DNA of 32,196 nt from Phycisphaerales bacterium (GTDB taxonomy: Bacteria; Planctomycetota; Phycisphaerae; SM23-33), in NCBI GenBank assembly GCA_003171235.1, contig PMYM01000203.1, positions 7,880 to 40,075 of the forward strand, written 5' to 3'. The notes beneath the pieces are model-generated. The model worked only from the letters and a program-made list of their open reading frames with translations. It was not told the DNA's origin and ran no database searches. Below are positions 8,847 through 17,724 of this stretch, in pieces (within the stretch, counting starts at the first letter, position 1; each line of letters opens with the position of its first letter). The position numbers and the translations under genes were made by a program.

Positions 8847-9875
8847 ATGCCGCTGGTACCGATGCGACAACTGCTGGATCACGCCGCCGAGAACGGCTAC
8901 GGCGTGGCGGCCCTGAACGTCAACAACATGGAGCAGATCCAGGCCATCATGGAGGCGGCCAACGAGACTGACTCGCCGGTCATCATCCAGGCCAGCCGGG
9001 GCGCCCGCAAGTACACCAACGACGCCTACCTGCGGCACCTGATGCTGGCGGCGGCTGAGCTGTACCCCGCCATCCCCATCGTCATGCACCAGGACCACGG
9101 CAACAGCCCGGCCACCTGCAAGTCGGCCATCGACCAGGGCTTCACCAGCGTCATGATGGACGGCTCGCTGAGCGAAGACGGCAAGAGCCCCAGCGGCTAC
9201 GAGTACAACGTCAAGGTCACGCGCGAGGTGGTGGCCCTGGCCCACGCCGTGGGCGTGACGGTCGAGGGCGAGATCGGCGCCCTGGGCGGCATCGAGGACG
9301 GGCACGGCGCCGGCCTGACCGAAGAGCAGGCCCAGGCCCACCTGACCGACCCGGTGCAGGCTGAGCAGTTCGTCAAGGACACCAAGGTGGACGCCCTGGC
9401 CGTGGCCATCGGCACCAGTCACGGGGCCTACAAGTTCAAGAAGAAGCCCACCGGCGACGTGCTCAAGATGAGCCTGATCGAGGACATCCACCGCCGCCTG
9501 CCCAACACCCACCTGGTGATGCACGGCTCATCCAGCGTGCCCCAGGAATTGCAGGACCTGATCAACAAGTACGGCGGGCAGATGAAGCCCACCTTCGGCG
9601 TGCCGATCGCGGAAATCCAGCGCGGCATCAAGCACGGCGTGCGCAAGATCAACGTGGACACCGACAACCGCATGGCCATCACCGGCGCCATCCGCAAGGT
9701 CTTTTGCGAGCAGCCCGAGAAGTTCGACCCGCGCGACTACCTGGGCCCGGCCCGCGAACTGATGAAGAAGGTCTGCATCGAGCGCATGATCGCCTTTGGC
9801 CAGGCGGGCAACGCCGGCAAGATCAAGCCCGTCACCTGCAAGGAAATGGTGAGTTTCTACAAAGGTAAGAAGTAG
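8847..9875 (+). CDS. fba: Class II fructose-bisphosphate aldolase
   Basis: 342 aa with [81 protein letters not shown]. Confidence 0.96.
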   Translation: MPLVPMRQLLDHAAENGYGVAALNVNNMEQIQAIMEAANETDSPVIIQASRGARKYTNDAYLRHLMLAAAELYPAIPIVMHQDHGNSPATCKSAIDQGFTSVMMDGSLSEDGKSPSGYEYNVKVTREVVALAHAVGVTVEGEIGALGGIEDGHGAGLTEEQAQAHLTDPVQAEQFVKDTKVDALAVAIGTSHGAYKFKKKPTGDVLKMSLIEDIHRRLPNTHLVMHGSSSVPQELQDLINKYGGQMKPTFGVPIAEIQRGIKHGVRKINVDTDNRMAITGAIRKVFCEQPEKFDPRDYLGPARELMKKVCIERMIAFGQAGNAGKIKPVTCKEMVSFYKGKK

Positions 9876-9894
9876 GTCCAGCACGCTTGGTTCT

Positions 9895-9922
9895 GAGTTG
9901 CGGGTCGCGAGTTGTGAGTTGT
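9895..9922. repeat. 7-nt tandem array (GAGTTGT units)
   Basis: gagttgc gggtcgc gagttgt gagttgt immediately after the fba stop. Confidence 0.65.
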
Positions 9923-9929
9923 ATTTAGC

Positions 9930-9958
9930 CCCCGGCCCTTGTGGCCGGGGATTCTTTT
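9930..9958 (+). terminator. Rho-independent terminator between convergent fba and aldo/keto reductase genes
   Basis: ccccggcc-cttgt-ggccgggg 8-bp stem followed by attctttt. Confidence 0.8.
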
Positions 9959-9959
9959 G

Positions 9960-10904
9960 CTACGCCAGTATCTGTTCGATGCGGGCCAGGACGTCGGGGG
10001 GAATCTTCTGCCCGGCGGCGGCGGCGTTGTCGGTCACCTGCTGGGGGCGGGTGGCGCCGCAGATGACGCTGGCGACGTTGTCCAGCCGCAGGCACCAGGC
10101 CAGGGCCAGTTGGGCCATGCTCATGCCCAGTTGCGCGGCCAGGGGCTTGAGCATCTCGACGCGGCGAAAGTTCTCGGGCGTCAGCACGCGCTGGATGAAC
10201 TGGTTGGCGCGGGCGTCGGCGGCCCGGCTGTCGGGGGGAATGGTCTTGCCGTCGTACTTGCCCGTCAGCACGCCTTGGGCCAGCGGGCTGAAGACCACCT
10301 GTCCCACGCCCAGCTTGCCGCAGGTGGGCACAATGTCGGCCTCGATGTCCCGCCTGAGCATGCTGTAGGAGGGCTGGTTGGAGACGATGCGGTCCAGGCC
10401 CAGCCCCTCGGCCAGGGCGTGGGCGTCCAGCATCTGCTGGGCCGTCCAATTGCTCACCCCGACGTACAGCGCCTTGCCGGCGCGGACCAGGTCATCGAAG
10501 GCCCGCAGCGTTTCATCCAGCGGCGCAGCCGGGTCGAAGCGGTGGGCCTGGTAGAGGTCCACGTAGTCGACCCCGAGCCGGCGGAGGGAGGCGTGGGCCT
10601 GCTCCATGATGTGCTTGCGCGACAGGCCCGACTGGTTGGGCTTCTCGCCCATGGGGAAGAAGCACTTTGTGGCCAGCACGTAGGTGTCGCGCGGAAAGGG
10701 CCGCAGGGCCTGGCCCAGCACTTCCTCGGCCGCGCCGGCGGCGTACACGTTAGCGGCGTCAAAGAAGTTGACGCCCAGTTCGTAGGCCTGGCGGACGCAG
10801 GCGGCGGCGCCGGCGGCGTTCACGGCGTTGCCGAAGGTCAGCCAACTGCCCAGTCCGATCTCGCTCAACTGCAACCCGCTGCGACCCAGCCGGCGATACT
10901 GCAT
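9960..10904 (-). CDS. Aldo/keto reductase
   Basis: MQYRRLGRSGLQLSEIGLGSW, NFFDAANVYAAGAAEEVLG, GVDYVDLYQAHRFD, VGVSNW motifs. Start set at MQYRRLG. Confidence 0.92.
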   Translation of the reverse strand: MQYRRLGRSGLQLSEIGLGSWLTFGNAVNAAGAAACVRQAYELGVNFFDAANVYAAGAAEEVLGQALRPFPRDTYVLATKCFFPMGEKPNQSGLSRKHIMEQAHASLRRLGVDYVDLYQAHRFDPAAPLDETLRAFDDLVRAGKALYVGVSNWTAQQMLDAHALAEGLGLDRIVSNQPSYSMLRRDIEADIVPTCGKLGVGQVVFSPLAQGVLTGKYDGKTIPPDSRAADARANQFIQRVLTPENFRRVEMLKPLAAQLGMSMAQLALAWCLRLDNVASVICGATRPQQVTDNAAAAGQKIPPDVLARIEQILA

Positions 10905-11005
10905 GGCGATTGCTCTCTTAACATGTTCTTTGTGCAACCCTGGCCGCCGGTTAACATTGCCGGCGCAGGCTAACGGCCCGGTTATCTTGATGGCAAGAGG
11001 AGCTC

Positions 11006-11692
11006 ATGGCAAGGGAAACCATACTCGTTGTCGATGACGAGCGGGAAATCCTGGAACTGCTGGAGTACAACCTTGCCAAGAACGGCTACAAGGTCGTGTG
11101 CGTCCGGACGGGCGAGGCGGCCCTGGAAAAGGCCCGCTCGGCCTTGCCCGACCTGGTGGTGCTGGACCTGATGCTGCCGGGCGTGGACGGGCTGGAAGTC
11201 TGCCGCCTGCTCAAGGGGGATTCCCGCACCGCCGCCCTGCCCGTGGTCATGCTGACGGCCAGGGGCGAGGAGGCCGACGTAGTGGCCGGCCTGGAACTGG
11301 GGGCCGACGACTACGTCACCAAGCCTTTCAGCCCGCGCGTGCTGCTGGCCAGGATCAAGGCGGTGCTGCGCCGGCGCAAGGAGCTGTCGCGTCCCGACGC
11401 CGCCCTGAAGGCGGGCGACCTGGCCATTGACCCCGGCAGGCACGAGGTGCTGATTAAGGGCAGGCCGGTCGAACTGACCCACACCGAGTTCAAGATCCTG
11501 CATTTCCTGGCCGGCCGGAAAGGCTGGGTCTTCACCCGCTACCAGATCGTCGATGGTGTTCAGGGCCAGGACGCCGCCGTCACCGACCGCAGCGTGGACG
11601 TGCACATCGTGTCCCTGCGGCGAAAGCTGGGGGCCTGTGGCGAGCGCATCCAGACCGTCCGCGGCGTTGGCTACCGCTTTAAGGAAGACTAG
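11006..11692 (+). CDS. Response regulator, OmpR/PhoB family
   Basis: ILVVDDEREILELLEYNL receiver with VVLDLMLPGVDG and ADDYVTKPFSP, plus a C-terminal winged helix. aagaggag Shine-Dalgarno. Confidence 0.94.
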   Translation: MARETILVVDDEREILELLEYNLAKNGYKVVCVRTGEAALEKARSALPDLVVLDLMLPGVDGLEVCRLLKGDSRTAALPVVMLTARGEEADVVAGLELGADDYVTKPFSPRVLLARIKAVLRRRKELSRPDAALKAGDLAIDPGRHEVLIKGRPVELTHTEFKILHFLAGRKGWVFTRYQIVDGVQGQDAAVTDRSVDVHIVSLRRKLGACGERIQTVRGVGYRFKED

Positions 11693-11693
11693 C

Positions 11694-13457
11694 ATGGCCC
11701 GTCGCCGGCTGCTGTGGAGAATATATCCGTCCTTCCTGATCTGCATCCTGCTGTGCGTGCTGGGGGTGGGGGCAAGCGCCGCCTACCTGGTGCGGTGGCT
11801 GGGGTATCACCAGGCCCAGGAGGAACTTCAAGGGCGGGCGCAACTGGCGCGCCAACTGCTGCCTCCCCAGCCGGCGGGGCGGATGGACGAGCTGGCCCGC
11901 CGACTGGCCGGGCTGAGCGGCGCCCGCGTCACACTGATCAGCCAGGACGGCACGGTGGTGGGGGAATCGGAGCTCACCTCCGAGTCGATGGAGAACCACG
12001 CCTGGCGGCCGGAGGTGCACCAGGCCCTGGACGGCCGGATGGGCATCTCCAGCCGCTACAGCAGCACCCTGCGGACCGACGTGCTGTACGTGGCCCTGCC
12101 CTGGAGCGATGCCCCCGGCGGCGGGGTGGTGCGCCTGAGCCTGCCGCTGGACCACGTCGCCCAGGCCATGCGGTCGATTTACATCGGCATCGGCCTGTCG
12201 GCCCTGGGCATGGCGGTGCTGGCGGGGGCCTTGGCCATGCTGGTCAGCCGGCGCGTCACCCGCCTGATCGAGCACATGCGCCAGGGGGCACAGCGTTTTG
12301 CCGCCGGCCAGTTGCGACATCGCCTGATGGCCCAGGACACCGACGAATTCGCCGGCCTGGCCGAGGCCCTAAACAGCATGGCCGGACAGCTCCAGGACAA
12401 GATCGCCTTCCTGGAGCGATACCGCACACTGCAGGAGACGGTGCTTTCAACCATGGCCGAGGGCGTGCTGGCCCTGGACCTGGAGGAGCGGATCATCAGC
12501 ATGAACGCCGCCGCCGCCCGGCTGCTGGGCGCCGACCCCCAGGCCGCCGCCGGCAAGCGCCTCCAGGAATTCTGCCGCAACCCCGCCCTCCAGCGCCTGG
12601 TGCGGGCCGTGCTCCAGAGCCGCCAGACCGCCGAAGGCGAAATCGTCCTGCGCGACGCCGTCGGCGAGCGCTGCCTGCAGGGGCGGTGCAGCCTGCTCCA
12701 ACCGGCTGGCGCCGACTGCGTGGGCGTGCTGCTGGTGCTGGCCGACCTGACACACCTGCGCCAGTTGGAGAACGTGCGGCGCGACTTCGTGGCCAACGTC
12801 TCGCACGAACTCAAGACGCCCATCACCTCCATCAAGGGCTTCGTCGAAACCCTGCGCGAGGGGGCCAAGGACGAGCCGGAGAATGCCCGGCGTTTCCTGG
12901 AGATCGTCGCCCGCCAGGCCGACCGGCTCGACGCCATTATCGAGGATTTGCTGAGCCTGTCCCGCCTGGAACGCGCCGGCGATCACGAACCGGTCGACCG
13001 CCCGCCCACGCCCCTCCGGCCGGTGATGGAAGCGGCCGTTGCCGACGTGCAGGAAAAGGCCCGGCGGAAGAATATCCAACTCGCGCTGGACTGCCCGCCG
13101 CAGGTGCAAGGCCTCATCAACCAGCGCCTGCTGGAGCAGGCCCTGGTCAACCTGCTGGACAACGCCGTCAAGTACAGCCCCGACGGCGGCAAGGTGGAGT
13201 TGTCGGCCGGCATCGAAGGGGCCAGGTTGATCCTGCGGGTGCGGGATTATGGCTGCGGCATCGAGCCCCAGCACCTGGGCCGCATCTTCGAGCGCTTCTA
13301 CCGGGTGGACAAGGCCCGCAGCCGGGAAGAGGGCGGCACCGGCCTGGGCCTGGCCATCGTCAAGCACATCGCCCAGGCACACGGCGGGGGCGTTTCGGTG
13401 CAAAGCGCCCCCGGTGCCGGCAGCACCTTCACCATCACCCTGCCGGCGACGACGTAG
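11694..13457 (+). CDS. Sensor histidine kinase, PhoR-like (TM, HAMP, PAS, HisKA, HATPase)
   Basis: FVANVSHELKTPITSIKGFVETL H-box, VNLLDNAVKYSPDGG N-box, GGTGLGLAIVKHIAQAHGG. ATG is one base after the response regulator stop. Confidence 0.94.
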   Translation: MARRRLLWRIYPSFLICILLCVLGVGASAAYLVRWLGYHQAQEELQGRAQLARQLLPPQPAGRMDELARRLAGLSGARVTLISQDGTVVGESELTSESMENHAWRPEVHQALDGRMGISSRYSSTLRTDVLYVALPWSDAPGGGVVRLSLPLDHVAQAMRSIYIGIGLSALGMAVLAGALAMLVSRRVTRLIEHMRQGAQRFAAGQLRHRLMAQDTDEFAGLAEALNSMAGQLQDKIAFLERYRTLQETVLSTMAEGVLALDLEERIISMNAAAARLLGADPQAAAGKRLQEFCRNPALQRLVRAVLQSRQTAEGEIVLRDAVGERCLQGRCSLLQPAGADCVGVLLVLADLTHLRQLENVRRDFVANVSHELKTPITSIKGFVETLREGAKDEPENARRFLEIVARQADRLDAIIEDLLSLSRLERAGDHEPVDRPPTPLRPVMEAAVADVQEKARRKNIQLALDCPPQVQGLINQRLLEQALVNLLDNAVKYSPDGGKVELSAGIEGARLILRVRDYGCGIEPQHLGRIFERFYRVDKARSREEGGTGLGLAIVKHIAQAHGGGVSVQSAPGAGSTFTITLPATT

Positions 13458-13469
13458 TGCGGAAAGTAA

Positions 13470-13558
13470 AGCTGAAAGCTGAAAACTGAAAGCTGAAATG
13501 AGGACTGAGGTCTTGGCCTTTGTTTTAGCTTTCAGCTTTTAGCTTTCAGCTTTCAGTT
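13470..13558. repeat. Inverted pair of 7-nt tandem arrays (AGCTGAA / TTYAGCT)
   Basis: Left 13470-13497: agctgaa agctgaa aactgaa agctgaa. Spacer 26 nt. Right 13524-13558: tttagct ttcagct tttagct ttcagct ttcagtt. Confidence 0.9.
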
Positions 13559-13569
13559 AGAATGCCCCG

Positions 13570-14490
13570 GTGCAAAAGATCACGGTCATCCTTGGCCCGA
13601 CCGCCTGCGGCAAGAGCGAGCTGGCGCTGGAGCTGGCCCGGCGGGCCGGCGGGCACATCGTCAGCGCCGACTCCATGCAGGTTTACCGGCGGATGGACAT
13701 CGGCACGGCCAAGCCTTCGCCGGCCATCCGGCAGGAAATTCCCCACCATTGCATCGACCTGGTCGAACCCAGCCAGAGCTTCAGCGTCGCCCAGTTCGTG
13801 GCCTGCGCCGATGCAGCCATCGCTAACATCGCCGCCGCCGGCAAGTGTGCCCTGGTGGTCGGCGGCACCGCCCTGTACCTCAAGTCCCTGGCTGAGGGAC
13901 TGTTCGAAGGGCCGTCGGCCGACCCCGAATTCCGCCGCCAACTGGCCGACCGCATCGGGCGCGAGGGCCTGCCCGCCCTGCACGCCGAACTGGCCGGCAT
14001 CGACCCCCAGGCCGCCGGGCGCATCCACCCCAACGACCAGAAACGAATCGTCCGCGCCCTGGAGGTTTACCGGCTCACCGGCCAGCCCATCAGCCAACTC
14101 CAGCAGCAGTGGGACCGCCCGGCCAAGCGGTACGACTGCCTGTACATCGGCCTGCGCCGCAGCCGCGATGACCTAAGTTCCCGCATCAACGCCCGCGTCA
14201 AGAGCATGATCCAAGAGGGCCTGCGGGATGAGGTGGCCGGCCTGCTGGCCGAACCGGCCGGGCTTTCGCCCCAGGCCGCCCAGGCCCTTGGCTACGCCGA
14301 GATGATCCGCCACCTGCGCGGCGAGCTTACCCTGGACGAGGCCGTCGAGCAGATCAAGATCAACACCCGCCAGTTCGCCAAGAGCCAGCGGACCTGGTTC
14401 CGCCGCTTCACCGACGTGCACTGGATCGACATGGAGCTCGACACGCCCATCTCCGCCGCCCTGGACCAGGCCTTGGCGGTGATGACCTAA
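13570..14490 (+). CDS. miaA: tRNA dimethylallyltransferase
   Basis: VILGPTACGKSELALELARR, SADSMQVYRRMDIGTAKPS, DLVEP, VVGGTALYLKSL, RIHPNDQKRIVRALEVY. GTG start. Confidence 0.95.
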   Translation: MQKITVILGPTACGKSELALELARRAGGHIVSADSMQVYRRMDIGTAKPSPAIRQEIPHHCIDLVEPSQSFSVAQFVACADAAIANIAAAGKCALVVGGTALYLKSLAEGLFEGPSADPEFRRQLADRIGREGLPALHAELAGIDPQAAGRIHPNDQKRIVRALEVYRLTGQPISQLQQQWDRPAKRYDCLYIGLRRSRDDLSSRINARVKSMIQEGLRDEVAGLLAEPAGLSPQAAQALGYAEMIRHLRGELTLDEAVEQIKINTRQFAKSQRTWFRRFTDVHWIDMELDTPISAALDQALAVMT

Positions 14491-14532
14491 GGCGGGTCCA
14501 TATCGTCAAGCGGATGGATGGAATTGCGGCGG

Positions 14533-15480
14533 TCACTGCCCCATCAGGAACTTCTCATCGGCCGGGAGGAAGGTGACCGGCTGGAGGGGGAGGAGCTGCA
14601 GGTCGAAGCGGCGGAGAAGCTCAGCCAGGTCGGCCTCCTGGCGGGTGGGCAAGAGGCCCGACCAGAAGCCGATCAGCCCCAGAACCTGCTGCGGCGTGGC
14701 CCCCAGCCGGCGATAGTGCGACAGGCGGGTGTCGCCGTGACGTTTGGCCAGCCGCCGGCCGTCGGGCCCGACCACCAGCGGCAGGTGCCAGTAGCGGACC
14801 GTCTCGCCCAGCCCCAGCAGGCGGCGGAGGTGGATCTGCCGGGCGGCTGACTCCAGCAGGTCCTCGCCGCGGACGATGCGGTCCACGCCGGCCTGGGCGT
14901 CATCCACCACCACGGCCAGTTGATACGCCGCCAGGCCGTCGCTCTTGAAGATGACGAAGTCGCCGCCGATGCGGCCCAGGTCGAATTCCCGCCGCCCGGC
15001 GAACTGGTCGTCCACGACGATTGTCTGGCCGTCGGTGCAGACCCGCCAGGCGATCGGCCTGCCGGTGGCGGCGGCCTGGTCGGCGGTGGCGAATCGCCCG
15101 CGGCAGGTTCCCGGATAGGCCGCTGCCGACTCATCGTCGTGGGGGGCGCTGCCGGCCTGCTGGGCGTCCTTTCGGCTGCAGACGCAGGGATAGGCCAGCC
15201 CCTTGGCCACCAGCGCCTCCAGCGCCTGGCGGTAAAAGTGCGCCCGCTGCGACTGGTACACCGCCGGCTGCTCCCACGTCAGCCCCAGCCAGGCCAACTC
15301 TTCCAGCATGTCCGCGGCCGAGCCGGGCTTGACGCGTGGGCCGTCCAGATCTTCCACGCGCAGCAGCATCCGCCAACCTTGCTGGCGGGCCAGCAGGTGG
15401 TTCAGCACGAAGGTGCGGGCGTTGCCCAGGTGCAGCGCCCCGGTGGGGGAGGGCGCCAGTCGCGTCAGGTGCTCTGTCAT
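14533..15480 (-). CDS. gluQ: Glutamyl-Q tRNA(Asp) synthetase
   Basis: TRLAPSPTGALHLGNARTF (HIGH-type motif), RVEDLDGPR, KSDGLAAYQLAVVVDDAQAGVDRIVRGEDLL, RLAKRHGD. No C-terminal anticodon-binding domain. Confidence 0.93.
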   Translation of the reverse strand: MTEHLTRLAPSPTGALHLGNARTFVLNHLLARQQGWRMLLRVEDLDGPRVKPGSAADMLEELAWLGLTWEQPAVYQSQRAHFYRQALEALVAKGLAYPCVCSRKDAQQAGSAPHDDESAAAYPGTCRGRFATADQAAATGRPIAWRVCTDGQTIVVDDQFAGRREFDLGRIGGDFVIFKSDGLAAYQLAVVVDDAQAGVDRIVRGEDLLESAARQIHLRRLLGLGETVRYWHLPLVVGPDGRRLAKRHGDTRLSHYRRLGATPQQVLGLIGFWSGLLPTRQEADLAELLRRFDLQLLPLQPVTFLPADEKFLMGQ

Positions 15481-15504
15481 TGAGCCAAGTATAACGCAGT
15501 GTGG

Positions 15505-15533
15505 CATGGTCAGGCTCCATTCGCCTGACCATG
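15505..15533. repeat. CATGGTCA-family palindrome
   Basis: catggtcagg-ctccattcg-cctgaccatg, perfect 10-bp stem. Stem sequence is related to the palindromes at 25502 and 26260. Confidence 0.65.
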
Positions 15534-15584
15534 TTTCGATGACGTGACGCGCCGGTTAGCCTGTCAAAGGCACGTTGCCCGGCG

Positions 15585-16844
15585 CTACTTGGCGGTCGCT
15601 GGGTTGCTGGTCGCAACTGGGGCCGAAGCGGCGCCGTCGGCTTCGACCACGATGCGGAACGTCACGCCGGGGTCGGGATCGCTGTTGATGAATTCAAACT
15701 CGCCGATGGCATAGCGCGGATTTGATCGCCCCATGCCCATGTGCTGGTGTTTCTTGGCCGGATCGCCGCCCGGCTTGTCTTCAGCCGGCATGGCTTGCGG
15801 GTCGGTGGCGTCCTTGATCGGCAGGGCAACCACCCTGGGGTTGTCGCTGAGTCGTTCCCAGAATCGGCTTTGCATGTCGTAGATGCCCCAGGCGTTGGCT
15901 CTGGCTGACTTGCCCGGGGCCGATGTGCGACTGCCCTGCTCCTTGTACTTTGCCGAGAACGGCGGGTTTGACGTGCCCACCCGGGCGGCGTACGCCCACT
16001 CGGCCGCCGTGGGCACGCGCACCTTCTGGCCGGTCTTTTCCGACAGCATTTGGCAGAACTTGTACATGTCCACGCAGGAGACGGTATGGATGGGCTGCTG
16101 CGGGCCGACATCCTGCTTGCAGGGGTTGTAGCCGGTTACCGCCTGGAAAGCCTCTTGAGCGACCTGGGTTTCGGAAAGGTAGTAGCCCTTGGTGAAAGTC
16201 ACCATGTGCGGGGGGTCTTCCTGCCAGTGCGGGGCCAGGTAAAACGGTTCGCCCATGAAGAACTTGCCCGGCGGGATGTAGATGCACTTGAGGGAGACGG
16301 CGTCGCTGATCTTGAGCACCAGCGGCGGCTTGTCCGGCACGACGAAAGGCTTATCCGGCGCCAGCATCTTGGCGGGATACTGGTAACTGGTATTAGGTTC
16401 GGCCTTGGTGACGTGGATCCACTTCTTGCCGTCCTTCTCTTCGAGCGTCCCGGTCAGGGAGTAGATCGACGTGCCGTAGCGGTTCTTGTTGTATAGTTCC
16501 GCCGCCGGCGGGCCGTCGATGAAGTACTTGAAGTTCTCGGTCCACAGGTCCATCAGCTTGCGGGCCGCGTCGCCGTCCAGTCCCTTGTCGGGGTAGTTCT
16601 CGGCCAGCAGGGCGTCCACCTTGGCCTTGACGGCCGGGGGGCCGTCCAGGACGTAGACGAAGGGGACCGTGTCCTTGAACGTGCCGGAAATATGGAAGTC
16701 GTTCAGCACGTTGCCGATGAGCGTGACCTCTCCAGCCTGCGACGCGGCGGGGGCTGTGGTCGAGGCCGGCTGGCTTAAACTAGAGGAGCTTGACACGAGT
16801 ACGAGGAAACAAACGGACAAAGCGAAAATGATGCGGTTAGTCAT
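15585..16844 (-). CDS. Secreted protein with formylglycine-generating-enzyme-like (SUMF1/FGE) domain
   Basis: Signal peptide; YIPPGKFFMGEP, ETQVAQEAFQAVTGYNPC, KVRVPTAAEWAYAARVGT. The usual GNVWEW C-terminal motif is not seen. Confidence 0.8.
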   Translation of the reverse strand: MTNRIIFALSVCFLVLVSSSSSLSQPASTTAPAASQAGEVTLIGNVLNDFHISGTFKDTVPFVYVLDGPPAVKAKVDALLAENYPDKGLDGDAARKLMDLWTENFKYFIDGPPAAELYNKNRYGTSIYSLTGTLEEKDGKKWIHVTKAEPNTSYQYPAKMLAPDKPFVVPDKPPLVLKISDAVSLKCIYIPPGKFFMGEPFYLAPHWQEDPPHMVTFTKGYYLSETQVAQEAFQAVTGYNPCKQDVGPQQPIHTVSCVDMYKFCQMLSEKTGQKVRVPTAAEWAYAARVGTSNPPFSAKYKEQGSRTSAPGKSARANAWGIYDMQSRFWERLSDNPRVVALPIKDATDPQAMPAEDKPGGDPAKKHQHMGMGRSNPRYAIGEFEFINSDPDPGVTFRIVVEADGAASAPVATSNPATAK

Positions 16845-17118
16845 GGTTGGAGGTCCTTATTCTTATGCCTTTACCACTTAGGTTAGCTGCAGAGCCTGGG
16901 AGTGTCGAGTATTTGACTTTCTTATCTCTTGCTGGCCTTGGCGCTGCTGTGTTTAACTCTTCCCGGACCTGCCTGGTTCCGGGCTTTGTTCTTGAATTGC
17001 CGCCGCGGATGTGGAGAAATACTCCGCGGCGCCGGTAGAGTTGTATAGGCCATCAAAGTGCGGAAGCGGGAAGAAGTTTGGAGAATATCGCGTTGCGTAC
17101 GGACGGCGCGGGTGAGAC

Positions 17119-17550
17119 ATGAAAATTGCCATTGGCAGCGATCACGCTGGATTTGAATACAAGGAGCGGATACGGGCCTACCTGGCCGAACACGGCCACG
17201 AGGTCAAGGATTTCGGCGCGTTTTCGGCCGAGCCGGTGGACTACCCGCTGTTCATCCGCCCGGTGGCCCTGGCGGTGGCGCGGGGTGAATACGAGCGGGG
17301 GATCATCCTGGGCGGCTCGGGCAACGGCGAGGCCATCGTGGCCAACCGCATTCGGGGCATCCGGGCCACGGTGTGCTGGGACGCGGTGTCGGCCCGGCTG
17401 GCGCGCGAGCACAACGACTCCAACATCCTGTCGCTGGGCCAGCGTATGATGTCCGCCAACACCGCCCTGGAGATAGTGGAGATCTGGCTGAGCACGCCTT
17501 TTGCCGGCGGGAGGCACGCCCGCCGCATCGCCCAGATCGATGACTTCTGA
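17119..17550 (+). CDS. rpiB: Ribose-5-phosphate isomerase B / LacAB family
   Basis: MKIAIGSDHAGFEYKERI, ERGIILGGSGNGEAIVANRIRGIRATVC, EHNDSNILSLGQRM. Confidence 0.95.
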   Translation: MKIAIGSDHAGFEYKERIRAYLAEHGHEVKDFGAFSAEPVDYPLFIRPVALAVARGEYERGIILGGSGNGEAIVANRIRGIRATVCWDAVSARLAREHNDSNILSLGQRMMSANTALEIVEIWLSTPFAGGRHARRIAQIDDF

Positions 17551-17566
17551 AGAAAGACCTGAACCA

Positions 17567-17717
17567 CAAAGCTCACAAAGAGCACCAAGAAAGGTCGGTG
17601 AATCGGTTAATCAGTTAATCAGTGCGAGAACCAGATCGATTCCGAAAAGGTAAACCGATTTGCGGCTCAACCGATTAACCTGTTTAGCGTTCTTCGTGTT
17701 CTTGTGGCGAAAATCTT
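17567..17717. repeat. Nested inverted arrays: ~9-nt CACAAAGAR outer arms and 8-nt GTTAATCR inner arms
   Basis: Outer left cacaaagct cacaaagag caccaagaa. Inner left 17598-17621 gtgaatcg gttaatca gttaatca. Inner right 17656-17679 cgatttgc ggctcaac cgattaac. Outer right ttcttcgtgttcttgtgg. Confidence 0.75.
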
Positions 17718-17724
17718 GTCTCCC

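Noticed and set aside
10905-11005. Pho box upstream of the PhoB/PhoR-like genes
   Set aside because: No CTGTCAT-type direct repeats found, and no pst/pho genes nearby, so phosphate function is not supported.
11714-13489. 591-aa plus-strand ORF overlapping the histidine kinase
   Set aside because: Pro/Gly/Arg-rich out-of-frame shadow of the PhoR-like gene.
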